The notes under the pieces are model-generated. The model did no database searches and was not told where the DNA came from. It was given only the letters and a program-made list of their open reading frames with translations. The translations under genes and the position numbers were made by a program. From Oxalobacteraceae bacterium (GTDB lineage: Bacteria; Pseudomonadota; Gammaproteobacteria; Burkholderiales; Burkholderiaceae_D): DNA of 44,287 nt. Of the stretch, positions 9,457 through 19,794 are shown in pieces. Every line of letters begins with the position of its first letter. The first letter of the stretch is position 1. Location of the stretch: the NCBI GenBank assembly GCA_021151485.1, contig JAGKXB010000018.1:1-44287 (forward strand). Direction: 5' to 3'.

Positions 9457-10526
9457 AAAAGTCATTAGTCATCTTATTGCTTGCAGTGAGCACTATGTCC
9501 ATGGTGATTTCTGAAGCGCAAGCTAAGCGTATGGGTGGTGGTGGTTCGATTGGACGGCAGTCACAGCAAATTAATCGTCCGATGCCAGCACAGTCGCAGA
9601 ACAACGCCTATCAATCTGCCGCACAAAAACCTGCTGCGCCTGCCGCACCTGCGGCAGTACCACCCAAACCAGCTAGTCCATGGAAAGGCATTTTGGGTGG
9701 TGCGTTGCTTGGCTTGGGTGTCGGAGCATTGTTGTCGCACCTAGGCTTGGGTGGTGCTTTGGGTGGCATGCTGGGATCCATTTTGATGATCGCTTTGTTG
9801 GCGATGGCAGCCATGTTTGTTTACCGTATGTTTACGCGTAAGAGCGATACTTCTTCAGGGCAATCTGCTTATTCTGGTCTTGGGGTGGGTGCAGCGGCAG
9901 GTACAGGTGGGTATCCGCCAAATTATGGGTCAGCTTATGCATCGAATGATGTGAATAACTCAACCAATCATTCAACGACTAGCACGTCAAGCAGTTTGTT
10001 TGATACGAGAGCTATGTCATCTGGTTCCGCGGGTTCCACTACACCAGAAATTGGCTCTCGTATTAGTGTTGATGCCAATCAACCTACTATTTTGCAGGCA
10101 ACACCGTTTGGTAGCGCTGCGGCACCATCAAACAATCGGGTTAAGTGGGGTGTGCCGGCAGATTTTGATGAGCCGACTTTCTTGCGCCATGCAAAAACTT
10201 ACTTCATTCGTTTGCAAGCCGCGTGGGATAAAGCCGATGTTGTGGATATTCGTGAATTTACTACGACCGAAATGTATGCTGAGTTGAAGTTGCAATTGCA
10301 AGAGCGTGGTGCAACGCCGAATGTAACGGATGTCCTCTCCATTGATGCTGAGCTGCTGGGGATCGAAACCGTCGGTCATGAATATTTAGCCAGTGTGAAA
10401 TTTAGCGGCATGATTAAAGAGTCCTCAACTGCGCCAGCAGAAAGTTTTGCTGAAATCTGGAATATGTCCAAACCAGTAAACGGTGGTAGTGGTTGGGTAT
10501 TGGCTGGTATTCAACAACTTTCTTAA
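9453..10526 (+). CDS. Tim44-like domain protein, secreted or membrane-anchored
   Basis: A 357-residue protein with a signal peptide (about 1-24, ending in SEAQA). A Gly/Gln- and Pro/Ala-rich linker, a glycine-rich hydrophobic segment (about 78-125) that should cross or insert in the membrane, and a Ser/Thr-rich linker follow. The C-terminal Tim44-like domain (about 225-355) has [21 protein letters not shown] and a C-terminal [11 protein letters not shown] block. Such proteins are common next to ubiE in betaproteobacteria, but their bacterial role is not established. The 4-bp overlap with ubiE suggests co-translation. The strong hairpin just downstream ends this transcript. Confidence 0.85.
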   Translation: MKKSLVILLLAVSTMSMVISEAQAKRMGGGGSIGRQSQQINRPMPAQSQNNAYQSAAQKPAAPAAPAAVPPKPASPWKGILGGALLGLGVGALLSHLGLGGALGGMLGSILMIALLAMAAMFVYRMFTRKSDTSSGQSAYSGLGVGAAAGTGGYPPNYGSAYASNDVNNSTNHSTTSTSSSLFDTRAMSSGSAGSTTPEIGSRISVDANQPTILQATPFGSAAAPSNNRVKWGVPADFDEPTFLRHAKTYFIRLQAAWDKADVVDIREFTTTEMYAELKLQLQERGATPNVTDVLSIDAELLGIETVGHEYLASVKFSGMIKESSTAPAESFAEIWNMSKPVNGGSGWVLAGIQQLS

Positions 10527-10584
10527 AATCTCTTAAGGTTCCGTAAATTTTGTAAGTTTATTTTGCATTGCTCAGAATAAATAT

Positions 10585-10619
10585 AAAACCGCCCGTACAA
10601 TGACGAGCGGTTTTTTTTT
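10585..10619 (+). terminator. Rho-independent terminator after the ubiE/Tim44-like pair
   Basis: The inverted pair AAAACCGC ... GCGGTTTT, with CGT/ACG continuing the stem after one mismatch, encloses a short loop and is followed by a run of nine T. It lies about 60 bp after the Tim44-like stop codon and ends before the ubiJ start. Confidence 0.88.
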
Positions 10620-10656
10620 GGGGTGTATACGCTCCCTTTCAATATTAAAGATAACC

Positions 10657-11259
10657 ATGTTTCCATCCGCTTTGTTAGCCGTGTTTACTCCAATTAATCA
10701 TTTACTCACCAGTGAGGCCTGGGCTAGGGAAAAACTGAAGGCGCATGCCGGTAAGGTGGCTTGTATGGATGGTGGCGTAGTTTGCTTGCGTGCCAAAGTT
10801 ACACCTGATGGTTTACTAGAATCTGATTATGCTGCTGATGTTGAGGGCAGTGTCGCTAATGTCACCATCAAGTTTGCCTGGTCTGATTTGCCATTGATGT
10901 TACAGAACCGTGAGCGGGCGTTTTCCTACGTCAAAATCGAAGGCGATGCGGATTTTGCTAATACGATTTCGCAAATCAGCAATTCTTTGCGCTGGGAAGC
11001 TGAGCACGATCTGGCGCGTTGGATTGGCGATATCGCCGCTGTGCGCGTGGTGTCGCATGCTAAAAGCGCCTGGCAAGCTGGTCGTGCTCAGCAACAAAAA
11101 TTGACTGAAAATGTTGCGGAATATTTGCTGGAAGAAAATCCCATGTTGGTGCGATTGCAAGAAATGAGCGATGTCGCGAGTGAAATTACACGTACACGCG
11201 ATGATGTGGAACGTTTGCTTAAGCGTATAGAAAAGTTAGAAAAGTTAGAGAAGTTGTAA
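10657..11259 (+). CDS. ubiJ: UbiJ, SCP2-domain accessory factor of ubiquinone synthesis
   Basis: A 200-residue cytoplasmic or peripheral-membrane protein. The N-terminal SCP2-type lipid-binding domain (about 15-120) is followed by a helical C-terminus with a coiled-coil end (ITRTRDDVERLLKRIEKLEK). UbiJ binds ubiquinone intermediates in the Ubi complex and acts with UbiB and UbiK. I use the ATG at 10657 (MFPSALLAVF). An upstream in-frame ATG at 10600 lies inside the terminator hairpin. The position between ubiE and ubiB supports the name. Confidence 0.88.
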   Translation: MFPSALLAVFTPINHLLTSEAWAREKLKAHAGKVACMDGGVVCLRAKVTPDGLLESDYAADVEGSVANVTIKFAWSDLPLMLQNRERAFSYVKIEGDADFANTISQISNSLRWEAEHDLARWIGDIAAVRVVSHAKSAWQAGRAQQQKLTENVAEYLLEENPMLVRLQEMSDVASEITRTRDDVERLLKRIEKLEKLEKL

Positions 11260-11279
11260 ATCGAGATTATCTATTAACC

Positions 11280-11377
11280 TCCGTCATTCCCGCGGGTTTA
11301 GGCGGGAATCCAGCGTCTTTCGTTGTGTACTGCTAAAAGCCACTGGATCCCCGACTAAAGCACTTGGGGACGACGGT
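11280..11377 (+). repeat. Interspersed repeat family I, copy B
   Basis: Same ~98-bp element as at 3649, beginning 20 bp after the ubiJ stop. Similarity to copy A runs on past the core (TTTTAAGTTTCTCCGTATTA). A further hairpin-like half, ACCGCGGGAACGACGG, ends near 11421. It has no coding content and separates ubiJ from ubiB. Confidence 0.92.
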
Positions 11378-11483
11378 TTTAAGTTTCTCCGTATTATTGT
11401 TGTTACCGCGGGAACGACGGAAGTTAATGGACAATCTCGGATAAAAGTTGAAGAAGTTATAAAAACTTAAAGGATGTCGTTAG

Positions 11484-13037
11484 ATGTTGTTGAAATTTTT
11501 GCGTTTGCTGAAAATTGTGCGTATTGCGATTCATTATGGTTTAGATGAAATCGCAATTTCCAGTTTGCGGATTCCACGCATTGCCAAGTTCATTGCTGTC
11601 ATTATTTTTTGGCGTGATATTTCCGCACCGCGTGGTGAGCGTTTACGGCGAGCGTTGGAAGATTTGGGGCCGATTTTTGTCAAATTTGGTCAAGTATTAT
11701 CAACGCGGCGTGATTTGCTGCCGATGGATATTGCCAATGAATTAGCCAAGTTGCAGGATCGCGTTCCGTCGTTTGATACTAATGTGGCGATTGCGCAAAT
11801 CACCAAATCGCTGGGTGCGCATCCTGATGCGTTGTTTTTAGATTTCGAGCGCACTCCTGTCGCTTCTGCTTCGATTGCCCAAGTACATTTTGCAACGCTT
11901 AAGAATGGCCGCCAAGTCGCAGTCAAGGTCTTGCGTCCTGGCATGAAAGACACAATCGATAAAGATTTGGCTCTGATGGATGTGGCCGCGACTTACGTAG
12001 AAAAGTTGTGGGCAGATGGCAAACGTCTCAAACCCAAAGAAGTGGTGGCGGAGTTTGATAAGTATTTGCACGACGAGCTGGATTTGATGCGCGAAGCTGC
12101 CAATGCTAGCCAATTGCGCCGTAATTTTGCTAATAGCGATTTGTTGTTGGTGCCAGAAATGATGTGGGATTATTGCGCCAGCAGTGTGATTGTGATGGAG
12201 CGGATGCAAGGTATTCCAGTTTCTAATACGCAAGCATTATTAGATGCAGGCGTTGATTTAAAAAAACTGGCTTCTGATGGCGTAGAAATATTTTTTACCC
12301 AAGTATTCCGAGATGGCTTCTTTCATGCTGACATGCATCCAGGCAATATTTTGGTTTCCACTGATCCGGCTACATTTGGACGTTACATCGCTTTGGATTT
12401 TGGCATTGTCGGAACGCTGACCGATTTTGATAAAAATTATTTGTCCCAAAACTTTTTGGCTTTCTTTCAACGTGATTACAAACGTGTGGCAGAAGCACAT
12501 ATTGAATCTGGCTGGGCACCAAAAGAAACCCGTGTCGATGAGTTGGAATCCGCAGTGCGTGCTTGTTGTGAACCGATTTTTGATCGCTCTTTGAAAGATA
12601 TTTCTTTCGGCCAGGTTTTGTTGCGTTTGTTCCAAACTTCACGCCGTTTTAATGTGGAAGTGCAGCCGCAATTGGTGTTGTTGCAAAAAACCTTGCTGAA
12701 TATTGAGGGTTTAGGACGTCAACTCGATCCAGATTTAGATTTGTGGAAAACTGCCAAACCTTATTTGGAAAATTGGATGGCAGAACAAGTCGGCTGGCGT
12801 GGTTTGATTGATCAATTAAAGGTGGAGGCGCCGCGTTTTAATCATATTTTTCCGCAATTGCCGCGTTTATTGCATCAAGCGTTAAACCGGGTCGAACCAC
12901 CGCAACCAGTAGATTTGCGTTTCGTACAAGATTTGTTGGCGGAGCAAAAGCGCACCAATCGTTTGCTAAGCATTTTGATGTATTTTGGCGGCGGAATGCT
13001 CTTTGGAATTTTGCTGGCGCAAATTTTGATGTATTGA
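11484..13037 (+). CDS. ubiB: UbiB, atypical kinase/ATPase of ubiquinone synthesis
   Basis: A 517-residue member of the ABC1/ADCK/UbiB family. The family's KxGQ motif is in [16 protein letters not shown] (about 71-86), the A-rich loop is in [11 protein letters not shown], the catalytic-loop region is [12 protein letters not shown], and the metal-binding motif is in LDFGIVG. Two hydrophobic segments at the extreme C-terminus (about 490-517) anchor it in the inner membrane. UbiB is an ATPase needed for efficient ubiquinone synthesis, possibly by extracting lipophilic intermediates from the membrane. AAAGGA precedes the ATG. A family I repeat lies upstream. Confidence 0.96.
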   Translation: MLLKFLRLLKIVRIAIHYGLDEIAISSLRIPRIAKFIAVIIFWRDISAPRGERLRRALEDLGPIFVKFGQVLSTRRDLLPMDIANELAKLQDRVPSFDTNVAIAQITKSLGAHPDALFLDFERTPVASASIAQVHFATLKNGRQVAVKVLRPGMKDTIDKDLALMDVAATYVEKLWADGKRLKPKEVVAEFDKYLHDELDLMREAANASQLRRNFANSDLLLVPEMMWDYCASSVIVMERMQGIPVSNTQALLDAGVDLKKLASDGVEIFFTQVFRDGFFHADMHPGNILVSTDPATFGRYIALDFGIVGTLTDFDKNYLSQNFLAFFQRDYKRVAEAHIESGWAPKETRVDELESAVRACCEPIFDRSLKDISFGQVLLRLFQTSRRFNVEVQPQLVLLQKTLLNIEGLGRQLDPDLDLWKTAKPYLENWMAEQVGWRGLIDQLKVEAPRFNHIFPQLPRLLHQALNRVEPPQPVDLRFVQDLLAEQKRTNRLLSILMYFGGGMLFGILLAQILMY

Positions 13038-13071
13038 GCGATTGTATGAAGCACAAGGGTTCGATAGTTAA

Positions 13072-13154
13072 GTAGGGTGTAATAAGCGTAGCGCATTACA
13101 CCTTGATAGAAGGCCACCATACGGCGCAATGCGCTTCGCTTATTGACGTCCTAC
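13072..13154. repeat. Interspersed repeat family II, copy 1 (long palindrome)
   Basis: An ~83-bp element with long inverted arms (GTAGGGTGTAATAAGCGTAG... and ...GCTTATTGACGTCCTAC), starting 34 bp after the ubiB stop. RNA from either strand would fold into one long hairpin. Related copies lie at 16081 and 24332, also just past stop codons. This copy is the most diverged of the three. Confidence 0.88.
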
Positions 13155-13184
13155 AAGGTCTGCGGCAATTCGCCATCAGCGCCT

Positions 13185-13215
13185 CTGACCCAGTACAGGT
13201 GATTCAGTTTATAAT
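13185..13215 (+). promoter_or_regulatory. Candidate sigma-70 promoter for fmdB and following genes
   Basis: A perfect TATAAT hexamer at 13210-13215 is preceded at 18-19 bp by CTGACC/TGACCC, a partial -35. It lies 61 bp upstream of fmdB, after the family II palindrome, and would drive fmdB, the DUF502 gene and aspS. Confidence 0.5.
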
Positions 13216-13276
13216 TTCGGGTTGCTTTTAATCGCAATCATTCATTAATCATCAATCAATACAAGCGGAGTTTCTC

Positions 13277-13570
13277 ATGCCGATTTACGCTTACCGTTGT
13301 GAAGCGTGTGGTTTTTCCAAGGATGTACTGCAAAAAGTATCCGACCCCGTGCTGACAGAATGTTCATCTTGCGGCCAATCAACCTTTAAGAAGCAAGTCA
13401 CTGCGGCTGGTTTTCAGTTGAAGGGTTCTGGCTGGTATGTGACGGATTTTCGTGGTGGTGACAAGGGGAGTGCGCCTGCGACTGGTACTGCACCTGCTAG
13501 CAGTCCTGCACCGGCATCGCCTGCTAGTTCTACGACGGATAGCGCTGCGCCAGCCAAGCCAGCGGCGTAA
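13277..13570 (+). CDS. FmdB-family zinc-ribbon protein
   Basis: A 97-residue protein. The N-terminal 45 residues form a zinc ribbon with two CxxC pairs (CEACG and CSSCG) and the family start MPIYAYRCEACG. The C-terminal half is a low-complexity Ala/Pro/Ser tail. FmdB-type proteins are putative regulators, but the molecular role is unknown in most bacteria. It lies directly upstream of DUF502 and aspS, a conserved arrangement in betaproteobacteria. Confidence 0.9.
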   Translation: MPIYAYRCEACGFSKDVLQKVSDPVLTECSSCGQSTFKKQVTAAGFQLKGSGWYVTDFRGGDKGSAPATGTAPASSPAPASPASSTTDSAAPAKPAA

Positions 13571-13614
13571 AACGCTTCATTTCTTATTCCAACCTGCAAA
13601 AAATAAAGATAACA

Positions 13615-14229
13615 ATGCGTAAATATTTCATTACGGGTTTATTAATTTTGGTGCCTTTGGTGATTACGCTATGGGTGTTGTATTTCTTTATTGGTACTTT
13701 GGATCAAACCCTGCTTTTGTTGCCACAACATTGGCGGCCTGAGTCCTTGATCGGTTTTTATATCCCTGGTCTGGGTGTCATTTTGACGTTGTTGATCATT
13801 TTCCTCACCGGATTATTGACGCAAAATTTCATTGGCAATTATGTAGTGCGGGCGTGGGAATCGCTGTTGCAGCGCATTCCTATCGTTAATTCTTTGTATT
13901 CCAGCATCAAACAAATTTCCGATACCTTATTCTCTTCATCTGGCAATGCGTTTCGGCAAGCGGTCTTGATCCAGTATCCTCGGGAAGGAAGTTGGACGAT
14001 AGGGTTTTTAACCGGCGTACCTGGTGGAGATGTGAAAAATCATTTGCCTGGAGAGTATGTCAGTTTGTACGTACCAACGACGCCAAATCCCACCTCCGGT
14101 TTCTTTTTGATGATGCCGCGGCAGGATGTGATTGAACTGGATATGAGCGTGGATGTCGCTTTGAAATACATTGTTTCCATGGGCGTGGTGACGCCGCCGG
14201 CTAATCAGATTCACAAATCTAAATCTTAA
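13615..14229 (+). CDS. DUF502 family inner-membrane protein
   Basis: A 204-residue membrane protein with two hydrophobic helices (about 5-28 and 50-75). A soluble domain follows with the DUF502 blocks RIPIVNSLYSSIKQ and VLIQYPREGSWTIGFLTG, and the VSLYVPTTPNPTSGFF stretch. The function is unknown. It starts 44 bp after fmdB and 47 bp before aspS, so these genes are probably co-transcribed. Confidence 0.92.
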   Translation: MRKYFITGLLILVPLVITLWVLYFFIGTLDQTLLLLPQHWRPESLIGFYIPGLGVILTLLIIFLTGLLTQNFIGNYVVRAWESLLQRIPIVNSLYSSIKQISDTLFSSSGNAFRQAVLIQYPREGSWTIGFLTGVPGGDVKNHLPGEYVSLYVPTTPNPTSGFFLMMPRQDVIELDMSVDVALKYIVSMGVVTPPANQIHKSKS

Positions 14230-14276
14230 AAATATTAACAAATATCAACAAATATCAACGAACCTGGTAAAAAAAT

Positions 14277-16076
14277 ATGTCTATGCGAACTCATTATTGC
14301 GGCCTTACAACCGAAGCCCATTTGGGCATGACTGTCAGCTTGTGCGGCTGGGTACACCGTCGGCGCGACCATGGCGGCGTTATTTTCATCGATTTGCGTG
14401 ACCGCGAAGGCTTGGTGCAAATTGTATGTAATCCAGAACAAGCGGAAGTTTTCAAGGCAGCGGAAGCGGTGCGCAATGAATTTTGCTTGAGGGTCACCGG
14501 CGTAGTCTCCAATCGCCTGGAAGGGACGATCAATCCAAACTTGGCTTCCGGCAAAATTGAAGTGGTTTGTAATCAATTGGAAGTGTTGAATGCTTCTGTT
14601 ACGCCACCGTTCCAATTGGATGATGACAATTTGTCGGAAACCACGCGCCTGACGCATCGTGTGCTTGATTTGCGCCGTACGCAGATGCAAAACAATTTGC
14701 GTCTGCGCTACAAGGTCAGCATGGAAATACGCAAATTCTTGGATACCCAAGGTTTCATTGATATTGAAACACCGATGTTGACCAAATCCACACCGGAAGG
14801 TGCGCGGGATTATCTGGTGCCATCGCGTGTGAATGCAGGGCATTTCTTTGCTTTGCCACAATCGCCACAATTGTTTAAACAATTATTGATGGTGGCGAAT
14901 TTTGATCGTTACTATCAAATCACCAAATGCTTCCGTGATGAAGATTTGCGTGCTGATCGCCAACCAGAGTTCACCCAGATTGATTGCGAAACTTCTTTTA
15001 TGTCAGAACAGGAAATTCGTGATTTGTTCGAAGAAATGATTCGTTTGGTATTTAAAAATACTTTGCAAGTTGAGTTGCCAAATCCATTCCCAGTTATGGA
15101 TTATGCTGTTGCGATGGGGTCGTATGGTTCAGACAAACCTGATATGCGCGTCAATTTGATTTTTACTGATTTGACGGCGGTGATGCAAGACGTGGATTTC
15201 AAAGTTTTTGCTGATGCAGCTAAATTGGAAAATGGCCGTGTGGTTGGTTTGCGCGTCCCTGGTGGTGCGGCGATGCCACGTTCTGAAATTGATGCGTATA
15301 CCCAATTTGTCGCGATTTATGGTGCCAAAGGATTGGCTTATATTAAGGTTAATCAAAAATCAGCAGGTCGCGATGGCTTGCAATCACCTATCGTCAAAAA
15401 CTTGCATGATGCGGCATTGGCGCAAATTCTTGAGCAAACCGGCGCACAAGATGGCGATTTGATTTTCTTTGGTGCGGATAAGGCCAAAGTTGTGAATGAT
15501 GCGATTGGCGCTCTACGCGTCAAAATTGGTCATAGTGATTTCGGTAAAAAACAAGGTTTGTTTGACGACAGTTGGAAGCCATTGTGGGTGGTGGATTTCC
15601 CCATGTTTGAATTTGACGAAGATGGTCAGCGTTGGAATGCGACCCATCATCCATTTACTGCGCCTAAAGATGGTCATGAAGACATGCTGGAAACCGACCC
15701 AGGTAAATGCATCGCCAAAGCCTACGACATGGTGTTGAATGGTTGGGAATTGGGGGGGGGGTCGATCCGTATCCATCGTGCTGATGTGCAAAGCAAAGTA
15801 TTCAGTGCGCTTAAAATTGGTAAAGAAGAAGCCCAAAGCAAGTTTGGTTTCTTGCTGGATGCTTTGCAATATGGTGCGCCACCACATGGTGGTTTAGCGT
15901 TTGGTTTGGATCGTTTGGTGACCATGATGACGGGTTCGGAATCGATACGCGACGTCATCGCTTTCCCCAAAACCCAGCGCGCGCAATGCTTGTTAACCCA
16001 AGCGCCATCTGCTGTAGACGAAAAGCAATTAAGAGAGTTGCACATCCGTCTGCGCAACGTAGAAGTACAAGGATGA
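14277..16076 (+). CDS. aspS: Aspartyl-tRNA synthetase (class II)
   Basis: A 599-residue cytoplasmic class II aminoacyl-tRNA synthetase that charges tRNA-Asp. From sequence alone I cannot say whether it also charges tRNA-Asn. The N-terminal OB-fold anticodon-binding domain (about 1-105) is followed by motif 2 ([19 protein letters not shown]), a GAD insertion domain (about 290-410), and motif 3 ([13 protein letters not shown]). Length is normal. A run of ten G at 15752-15761 encodes the Gly-Gly-Gly of the [11 protein letters not shown] motif and is intact in frame here. Confidence 0.97.
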   Translation: MSMRTHYCGLTTEAHLGMTVSLCGWVHRRRDHGGVIFIDLRDREGLVQIVCNPEQAEVFKAAEAVRNEFCLRVTGVVSNRLEGTINPNLASGKIEVVCNQLEVLNASVTPPFQLDDDNLSETTRLTHRVLDLRRTQMQNNLRLRYKVSMEIRKFLDTQGFIDIETPMLTKSTPEGARDYLVPSRVNAGHFFALPQSPQLFKQLLMVANFDRYYQITKCFRDEDLRADRQPEFTQIDCETSFMSEQEIRDLFEEMIRLVFKNTLQVELPNPFPVMDYAVAMGSYGSDKPDMRVNLIFTDLTAVMQDVDFKVFADAAKLENGRVVGLRVPGGAAMPRSEIDAYTQFVAIYGAKGLAYIKVNQKSAGRDGLQSPIVKNLHDAALAQILEQTGAQDGDLIFFGADKAKVVNDAIGALRVKIGHSDFGKKQGLFDDSWKPLWVVDFPMFEFDEDGQRWNATHHPFTAPKDGHEDMLETDPGKCIAKAYDMVLNGWELGGGSIRIHRADVQSKVFSALKIGKEEAQSKFGFLLDALQYGAPPHGGLAFGLDRLVTMMTGSESIRDVIAFPKTQRAQCLLTQAPSAVDEKQLRELHIRLRNVEVQG

Positions 16077-16080
16077 TTGG

Positions 16081-16161
16081 TAGGGCGTCAATAAGCGAAG
16101 CGCATTGCGCCGTATGGTGCCTTCGATAAAGGTGCAATGCGCTTCGCTTATTGCACCCTAC
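16081..16161. repeat. Interspersed repeat family II, copy 2 (long palindrome)
   Basis: An ~81-bp element with arms TAGGGCGTCAATAAGCGAAG... and ...CTTCGCTTATTGCACCCTA, starting 4 bp after the aspS stop codon. It folds into one long hairpin at RNA level. It lies between aspS and nudB and would be in the 3' end of the aspS mRNA. Confidence 0.92.
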
Positions 16162-16194
16162 TAATCGCCAGTCTACTTGGCCAAAAAATACTGA

Positions 16195-16656
16195 ATGACT
16201 CAGCCATATAAAATCCCGCAATCCGTTCTCGTCGTCATTCATACGAGAGAGCTGGATGTCTTGCTAATCGAGCGAGCAGACCGGGCGGGATTTTGGCAGT
16301 CAGTGACCGGTTCCAAAGATACGCTGGATGAATTGCCCAGCGAAACTGCCAAGCGTGAGGTCGCCGAAGAGACTGGTATCCAAATTGATGGCGTCGCCAT
16401 TACTTTGCGTGACTGGCATTACAGCAATACCTACGAAATCTATCCCACCTGGCGTCATCGTTACGCACCCGGCGTGACGCACAACATCGAACATGTCTTC
16501 AGCTTGCAGGTGCCATCTACCAACATTCCCATCAGATTGTCCCCACGTGAACACGTGCAGTTTGCTTGGTTGCCTTATCAGGAAGCGTCCAAGCGATGCT
16601 TTTCTGTTTCGAATGCGGAAGCGATTTTGCGTTTGCCTAATTTCGTCCAACGGTAA
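16195..16656 (+). CDS. nudB: NudB, dihydroneopterin triphosphate diphosphatase (Nudix)
   Basis: A 153-residue Nudix hydrolase. The Nudix box is visible from GSKDTLDE to REVAEETGI (about 40-65). The family-like N-terminal PYKIPQSVLVVIHT and the HNIEHVFSLQVP segment match NudB, which removes pyrophosphate from dihydroneopterin triphosphate in folate synthesis. Location directly after aspS is the usual betaproteobacterial position. No strong ribosome-binding site is visible. A general Nudix role cannot be excluded. Confidence 0.85.
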   Translation: MTQPYKIPQSVLVVIHTRELDVLLIERADRAGFWQSVTGSKDTLDELPSETAKREVAEETGIQIDGVAITLRDWHYSNTYEIYPTWRHRYAPGVTHNIEHVFSLQVPSTNIPIRLSPREHVQFAWLPYQEASKRCFSVSNAEAILRLPNFVQR

Positions 16657-16689
16657 GTGCTAAACGATATTCCGTATTTAGCATTTAGC

Positions 16690-17859
16690 ATGCGCAGACA
16701 TACCGTCAATTTCACCGCTGAAAATACGATTGAACTGTTGCATTGTGGGTCGGAATTTTTCCCTGCCTTATTACGCCAGATTAATGCAGCATGTACAGAG
16801 ATTTATCTGGAAACGTATATTTTTTCTGGTGATGAAACTGCTGATACCATCAAAGAGGGTTTAATTCGCGCAGCGGCGCGTGGTGTGATGGTCAATGTGA
16901 TGATTGATTGGCATGGTACGGGGCGGTTGCAAGTGGGTGTGTTAAGCAAAGCGTTTCAGCAAGCGGGTGTGAATTGTCGTGCTTTTAATCCTTGGTTTCG
17001 CCGTGGGGTGGTGCGCTCACATAGAAAAATCTGCGTAGTGGATAAGAGCGTTGCTTTTGTTGGTGGCATTAACATCACGGATGATTGGCGTTGTGATTTT
17101 GACCCTGAATTGACTTTGCCTGCGCCGCGTTGGGATTTTTCGGTTCAGATAAGCGGGCCTTTGGTCGCCAATGTTCATCAAGAAGTCCGAGTGCAATGGG
17201 CAAGGTTAGGCAAATTAGATTTGCTCTCACGTTTCGATTTATACCGAAAAATGCACGCAAATCACGATATCGTAACTGGTGCGCCTGCTTTGGCAGGTTT
17301 GGTAGTACGTGACAATTTGCGTAATCGCACCACCATACAAAATGCTTATTTGCGTGCGATGCATCATGCGAAAAAAAGCATCTTGCTTGCTAATCCTTAT
17401 TTCGCACCAAACTGGAAATTAAGAAGCGCGCTGTTGATGGCTGCGGCACGCGGTGTTGATGTCACGCTATTGATCGGTGTTGGACAATTTGGGCTACAGG
17501 ACGCAGTGACACATGCGTTTTATCCCAGCTTGCTGAAAAGCGGCGTCAAGTTGGTGGAGTATCGCAAAACGCAATTGCATGCCAAAGTGGCGGTGGTGGA
17601 TGATGAATGGGCAACAGTGGGGTCAAGCAACTATGACGGCTTGAGTTTGTTCATTAATCAGGAGGCCAATATTGTGATTCAGGATGCTGATTTTTCACAA
17701 ACCTTACGTTTACGCATGCAACAAGGTATTGCCGACGGCGTGCGGGTGAGATTGGAGGATTACGCCAGGATTCCACGTTATAAACGAATGTGGTACGGCA
17801 TGGTGTATGTTGTTTACCGTAGTGTGATGTGGGTGGTGACGTTGGGGAATTATGTGTAA
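16690..17859 (+). CDS. clsB: Cardiolipin synthase B-like phospholipase D family protein
   Basis: A 389-residue protein with two phospholipase D motifs: HRKICVVDKSVAFVGG (first half) and HAKVAVVDDEWATVGSSN (second half). Two HKD motifs, no long N-terminal membrane domain and this length fit ClsB, which makes cardiolipin by phosphatidyl transfer at the inner membrane. I use the ATG at 16690 (MRRHTVNFTA). A GTG at 16657 would add 11 residues. It follows nudB by about 34 bp. Confidence 0.85.
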   Translation: MRRHTVNFTAENTIELLHCGSEFFPALLRQINAACTEIYLETYIFSGDETADTIKEGLIRAAARGVMVNVMIDWHGTGRLQVGVLSKAFQQAGVNCRAFNPWFRRGVVRSHRKICVVDKSVAFVGGINITDDWRCDFDPELTLPAPRWDFSVQISGPLVANVHQEVRVQWARLGKLDLLSRFDLYRKMHANHDIVTGAPALAGLVVRDNLRNRTTIQNAYLRAMHHAKKSILLANPYFAPNWKLRSALLMAAARGVDVTLLIGVGQFGLQDAVTHAFYPSLLKSGVKLVEYRKTQLHAKVAVVDDEWATVGSSNYDGLSLFINQEANIVIQDADFSQTLRLRMQQGIADGVRVRLEDYARIPRYKRMWYGMVYVVYRSVMWVVTLGNYV

Positions 17860-17964
17860 CGAAATATCCGTTACTGTTTGTTACGATTAAAGTTACCGTT
17901 TACTATCGTGAGTGATGTTATTTTCTAGTGCTATTTAGTATTGATATTGGATAAGGGAAAAATC

Positions 17965-19776
17965 ATGCGTGAATACCGGGCGCCGTTACGCGATATGCAA
18001 TTTGTACTTCATGAAGTGTTGCACGTTGAGAAAGAGCTACAACAACTCCCCAAACATGCAGAAACCGATGCCGATATCATCAATCAAGTACTGGAGGAGG
18101 GCGGTAAATTTGCTGCTTCAGTCATTGCGCCTTTGAATTATTCCGGCGATAGAGAGGGATGTCATTTCGATCCTGCTTCACACGCCGTCACCACGCCTCA
18201 GGGTTTTAAGGCTGCGTATCAACAATATATACAAGCTGGCTGGCCAGCTTTGTCCTGCGCGCAGGAATATGGCGGACAGGATTTGCCAGTTGTTGTGAAT
18301 ACCTTGTTTTATGAAATGCTGAATGCCGCCAATCAAGCATGGACTATGTATCCCGGCTTGTCGCATGGCGCGTATGAGTGTTTATTGGCGCATGGCACTG
18401 AGCAGCAAAAGAATCTGTATTTGCCGCAATTGGTTTCCGGTGCCTGGACGGGCACCATGTGTTTGACCGAAGCGCATTGTGGTACTGACCTTGGATTGTT
18501 GCGTACCAAAGCGATACCGCAAGCGGATGAATCGTACAAAATTACTGGTAGCAAGATTTTTATCTCCGCTGGTGAACACGATATGGCGGCCAATATTGTC
18601 CATTTGGTATTGGCGCGTCTGCCGGATGCGCCAGCAGGATCGAAGGGTATTTCCCTATTTTTGGTGCCTAAATTTTTACCTAATTCTTTATCAAATACTG
18701 ATGCCAGTTTGGGTGAGCGTAATGCAATTAGCTGCGGTGCAATTGAAGAAAAAATGGGTATCCATGGCAATGCCACTTGCCAAATGCATCTAGATGGCGC
18801 GACTGGCTGGCTGATAGGCGAGCCACATAAAGGCTTGAATGCCATGTTTGTCTTCATGAATGCTGCGCGTTTGGGTGTCGGGATGCAGTCTTTAGGCTTG
18901 ACCGAAGTCGCGTATCAAAATGCCTTGCACTACGCCAAAGAGCGCTTGCAAATGCGCAGCTTGAGCGGCGTCAAAGCGCCGGAGCAAGCGGCTGATCCCA
19001 TCATTGTTCATCCAGACGTGCGGCGCATGTTATTGACCGCCAAAGCGTATGCCGAAGGCGGACGGGCGTTTGCGGCTTACCTGGCTTTGCAAATCGATAA
19101 AGAGTTGCATCACCCTGATGCCAAAGTGCGCCAAATAGCTGCGGATCAAGTGGCATTGTTGACGCCGATTGCCAAGGCTTTTATGACGGATAACGGTTGG
19201 CTGGCAACGTCGGATTGTATGCAAGTACTAGGTGGCCATGGCTATATTTGTGAATCCGGTATGGAACAATATGTGCGCGATGCCCGTATCAATATGATTT
19301 ATGAAGGTACCAATGGGATTCAAGCGCTGGATTTGTTGGGGCGCAAGGTATTGCAGGATCAGGGTGCAAAATTACGTCAATTTGGTGCGCAGATTCAAGC
19401 ATTTATTGAACAGCATGGCCTGGATGAGAGCATGGATGAATTCATCACGCCACTCGCTGATTTGGCGGTGAAGGTGAATAAGTTGACGATGGAAATCGCC
19501 ATGAAAGCACAGCAAAATCCGGATGAGGTTGGGGCCGCCGCGACGGCGTATTTACGTGTGCTAGGACATTTGGTCTACGCTTATTTCTTTGCGCAAATGG
19601 CTAAGGTGGCGCTGGTTGAGCTGGAGAAGCAGGAACATGGTGATCCTTTTTACCGATCAAAACTTAGCACAGCCCGTTTTTATTTTGCCCGTTTGTTACC
19701 GGAAACAGCGACGTTGATACGTCAGGCGCGCTCTGGTGCGGCGAATTTGATGGCGTTGGATGTGGAGTTGTTTTAA
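17965..19776 (+). CDS. Acyl-CoA dehydrogenase with C-terminal extension
   Basis: An FAD-dependent acyl-CoA dehydrogenase of 603 residues for the first step of beta-oxidation. The start MREYRAPLRDMQFVL is a familiar start of this long subfamily. Visible are the LTEAHCGTDLG flavin/substrate block, the MGIHGNATCQM motif, the catalytic-Glu region YEGTNGIQALDLLGRK, and a C-terminal helical extension (about 470-603). I chose the ATG at 17965, preceded by AAGGGA, over a TTG at 17941. It is followed 18 bp later by the hydroxyacyl-CoA dehydrogenase gene, so they probably form an operon. Confidence 0.92.
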   Translation: MREYRAPLRDMQFVLHEVLHVEKELQQLPKHAETDADIINQVLEEGGKFAASVIAPLNYSGDREGCHFDPASHAVTTPQGFKAAYQQYIQAGWPALSCAQEYGGQDLPVVVNTLFYEMLNAANQAWTMYPGLSHGAYECLLAHGTEQQKNLYLPQLVSGAWTGTMCLTEAHCGTDLGLLRTKAIPQADESYKITGSKIFISAGEHDMAANIVHLVLARLPDAPAGSKGISLFLVPKFLPNSLSNTDASLGERNAISCGAIEEKMGIHGNATCQMHLDGATGWLIGEPHKGLNAMFVFMNAARLGVGMQSLGLTEVAYQNALHYAKERLQMRSLSGVKAPEQAADPIIVHPDVRRMLLTAKAYAEGGRAFAAYLALQIDKELHHPDAKVRQIAADQVALLTPIAKAFMTDNGWLATSDCMQVLGGHGYICESGMEQYVRDARINMIYEGTNGIQALDLLGRKVLQDQGAKLRQFGAQIQAFIEQHGLDESMDEFITPLADLAVKVNKLTMEIAMKAQQNPDEVGAAATAYLRVLGHLVYAYFFAQMAKVALVELEKQEHGDPFYRSKLSTARFYFARLLPETATLIRQARSGAANLMALDVELF

Positions 19777-19794
19777 AAAATAAAGGATAAACAC

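Noticed and set aside
10600..10656. Upstream start for ubiJ
   Set aside because: The ATG is inside the terminator hairpin of the preceding transcript, and the extra residues are not expected in the family.
17856..17874. GTAACG...CGTTAC hairpin after clsB as a terminator
   Set aside because: Short AT-rich stem with a poor T-tract. Could be chance.
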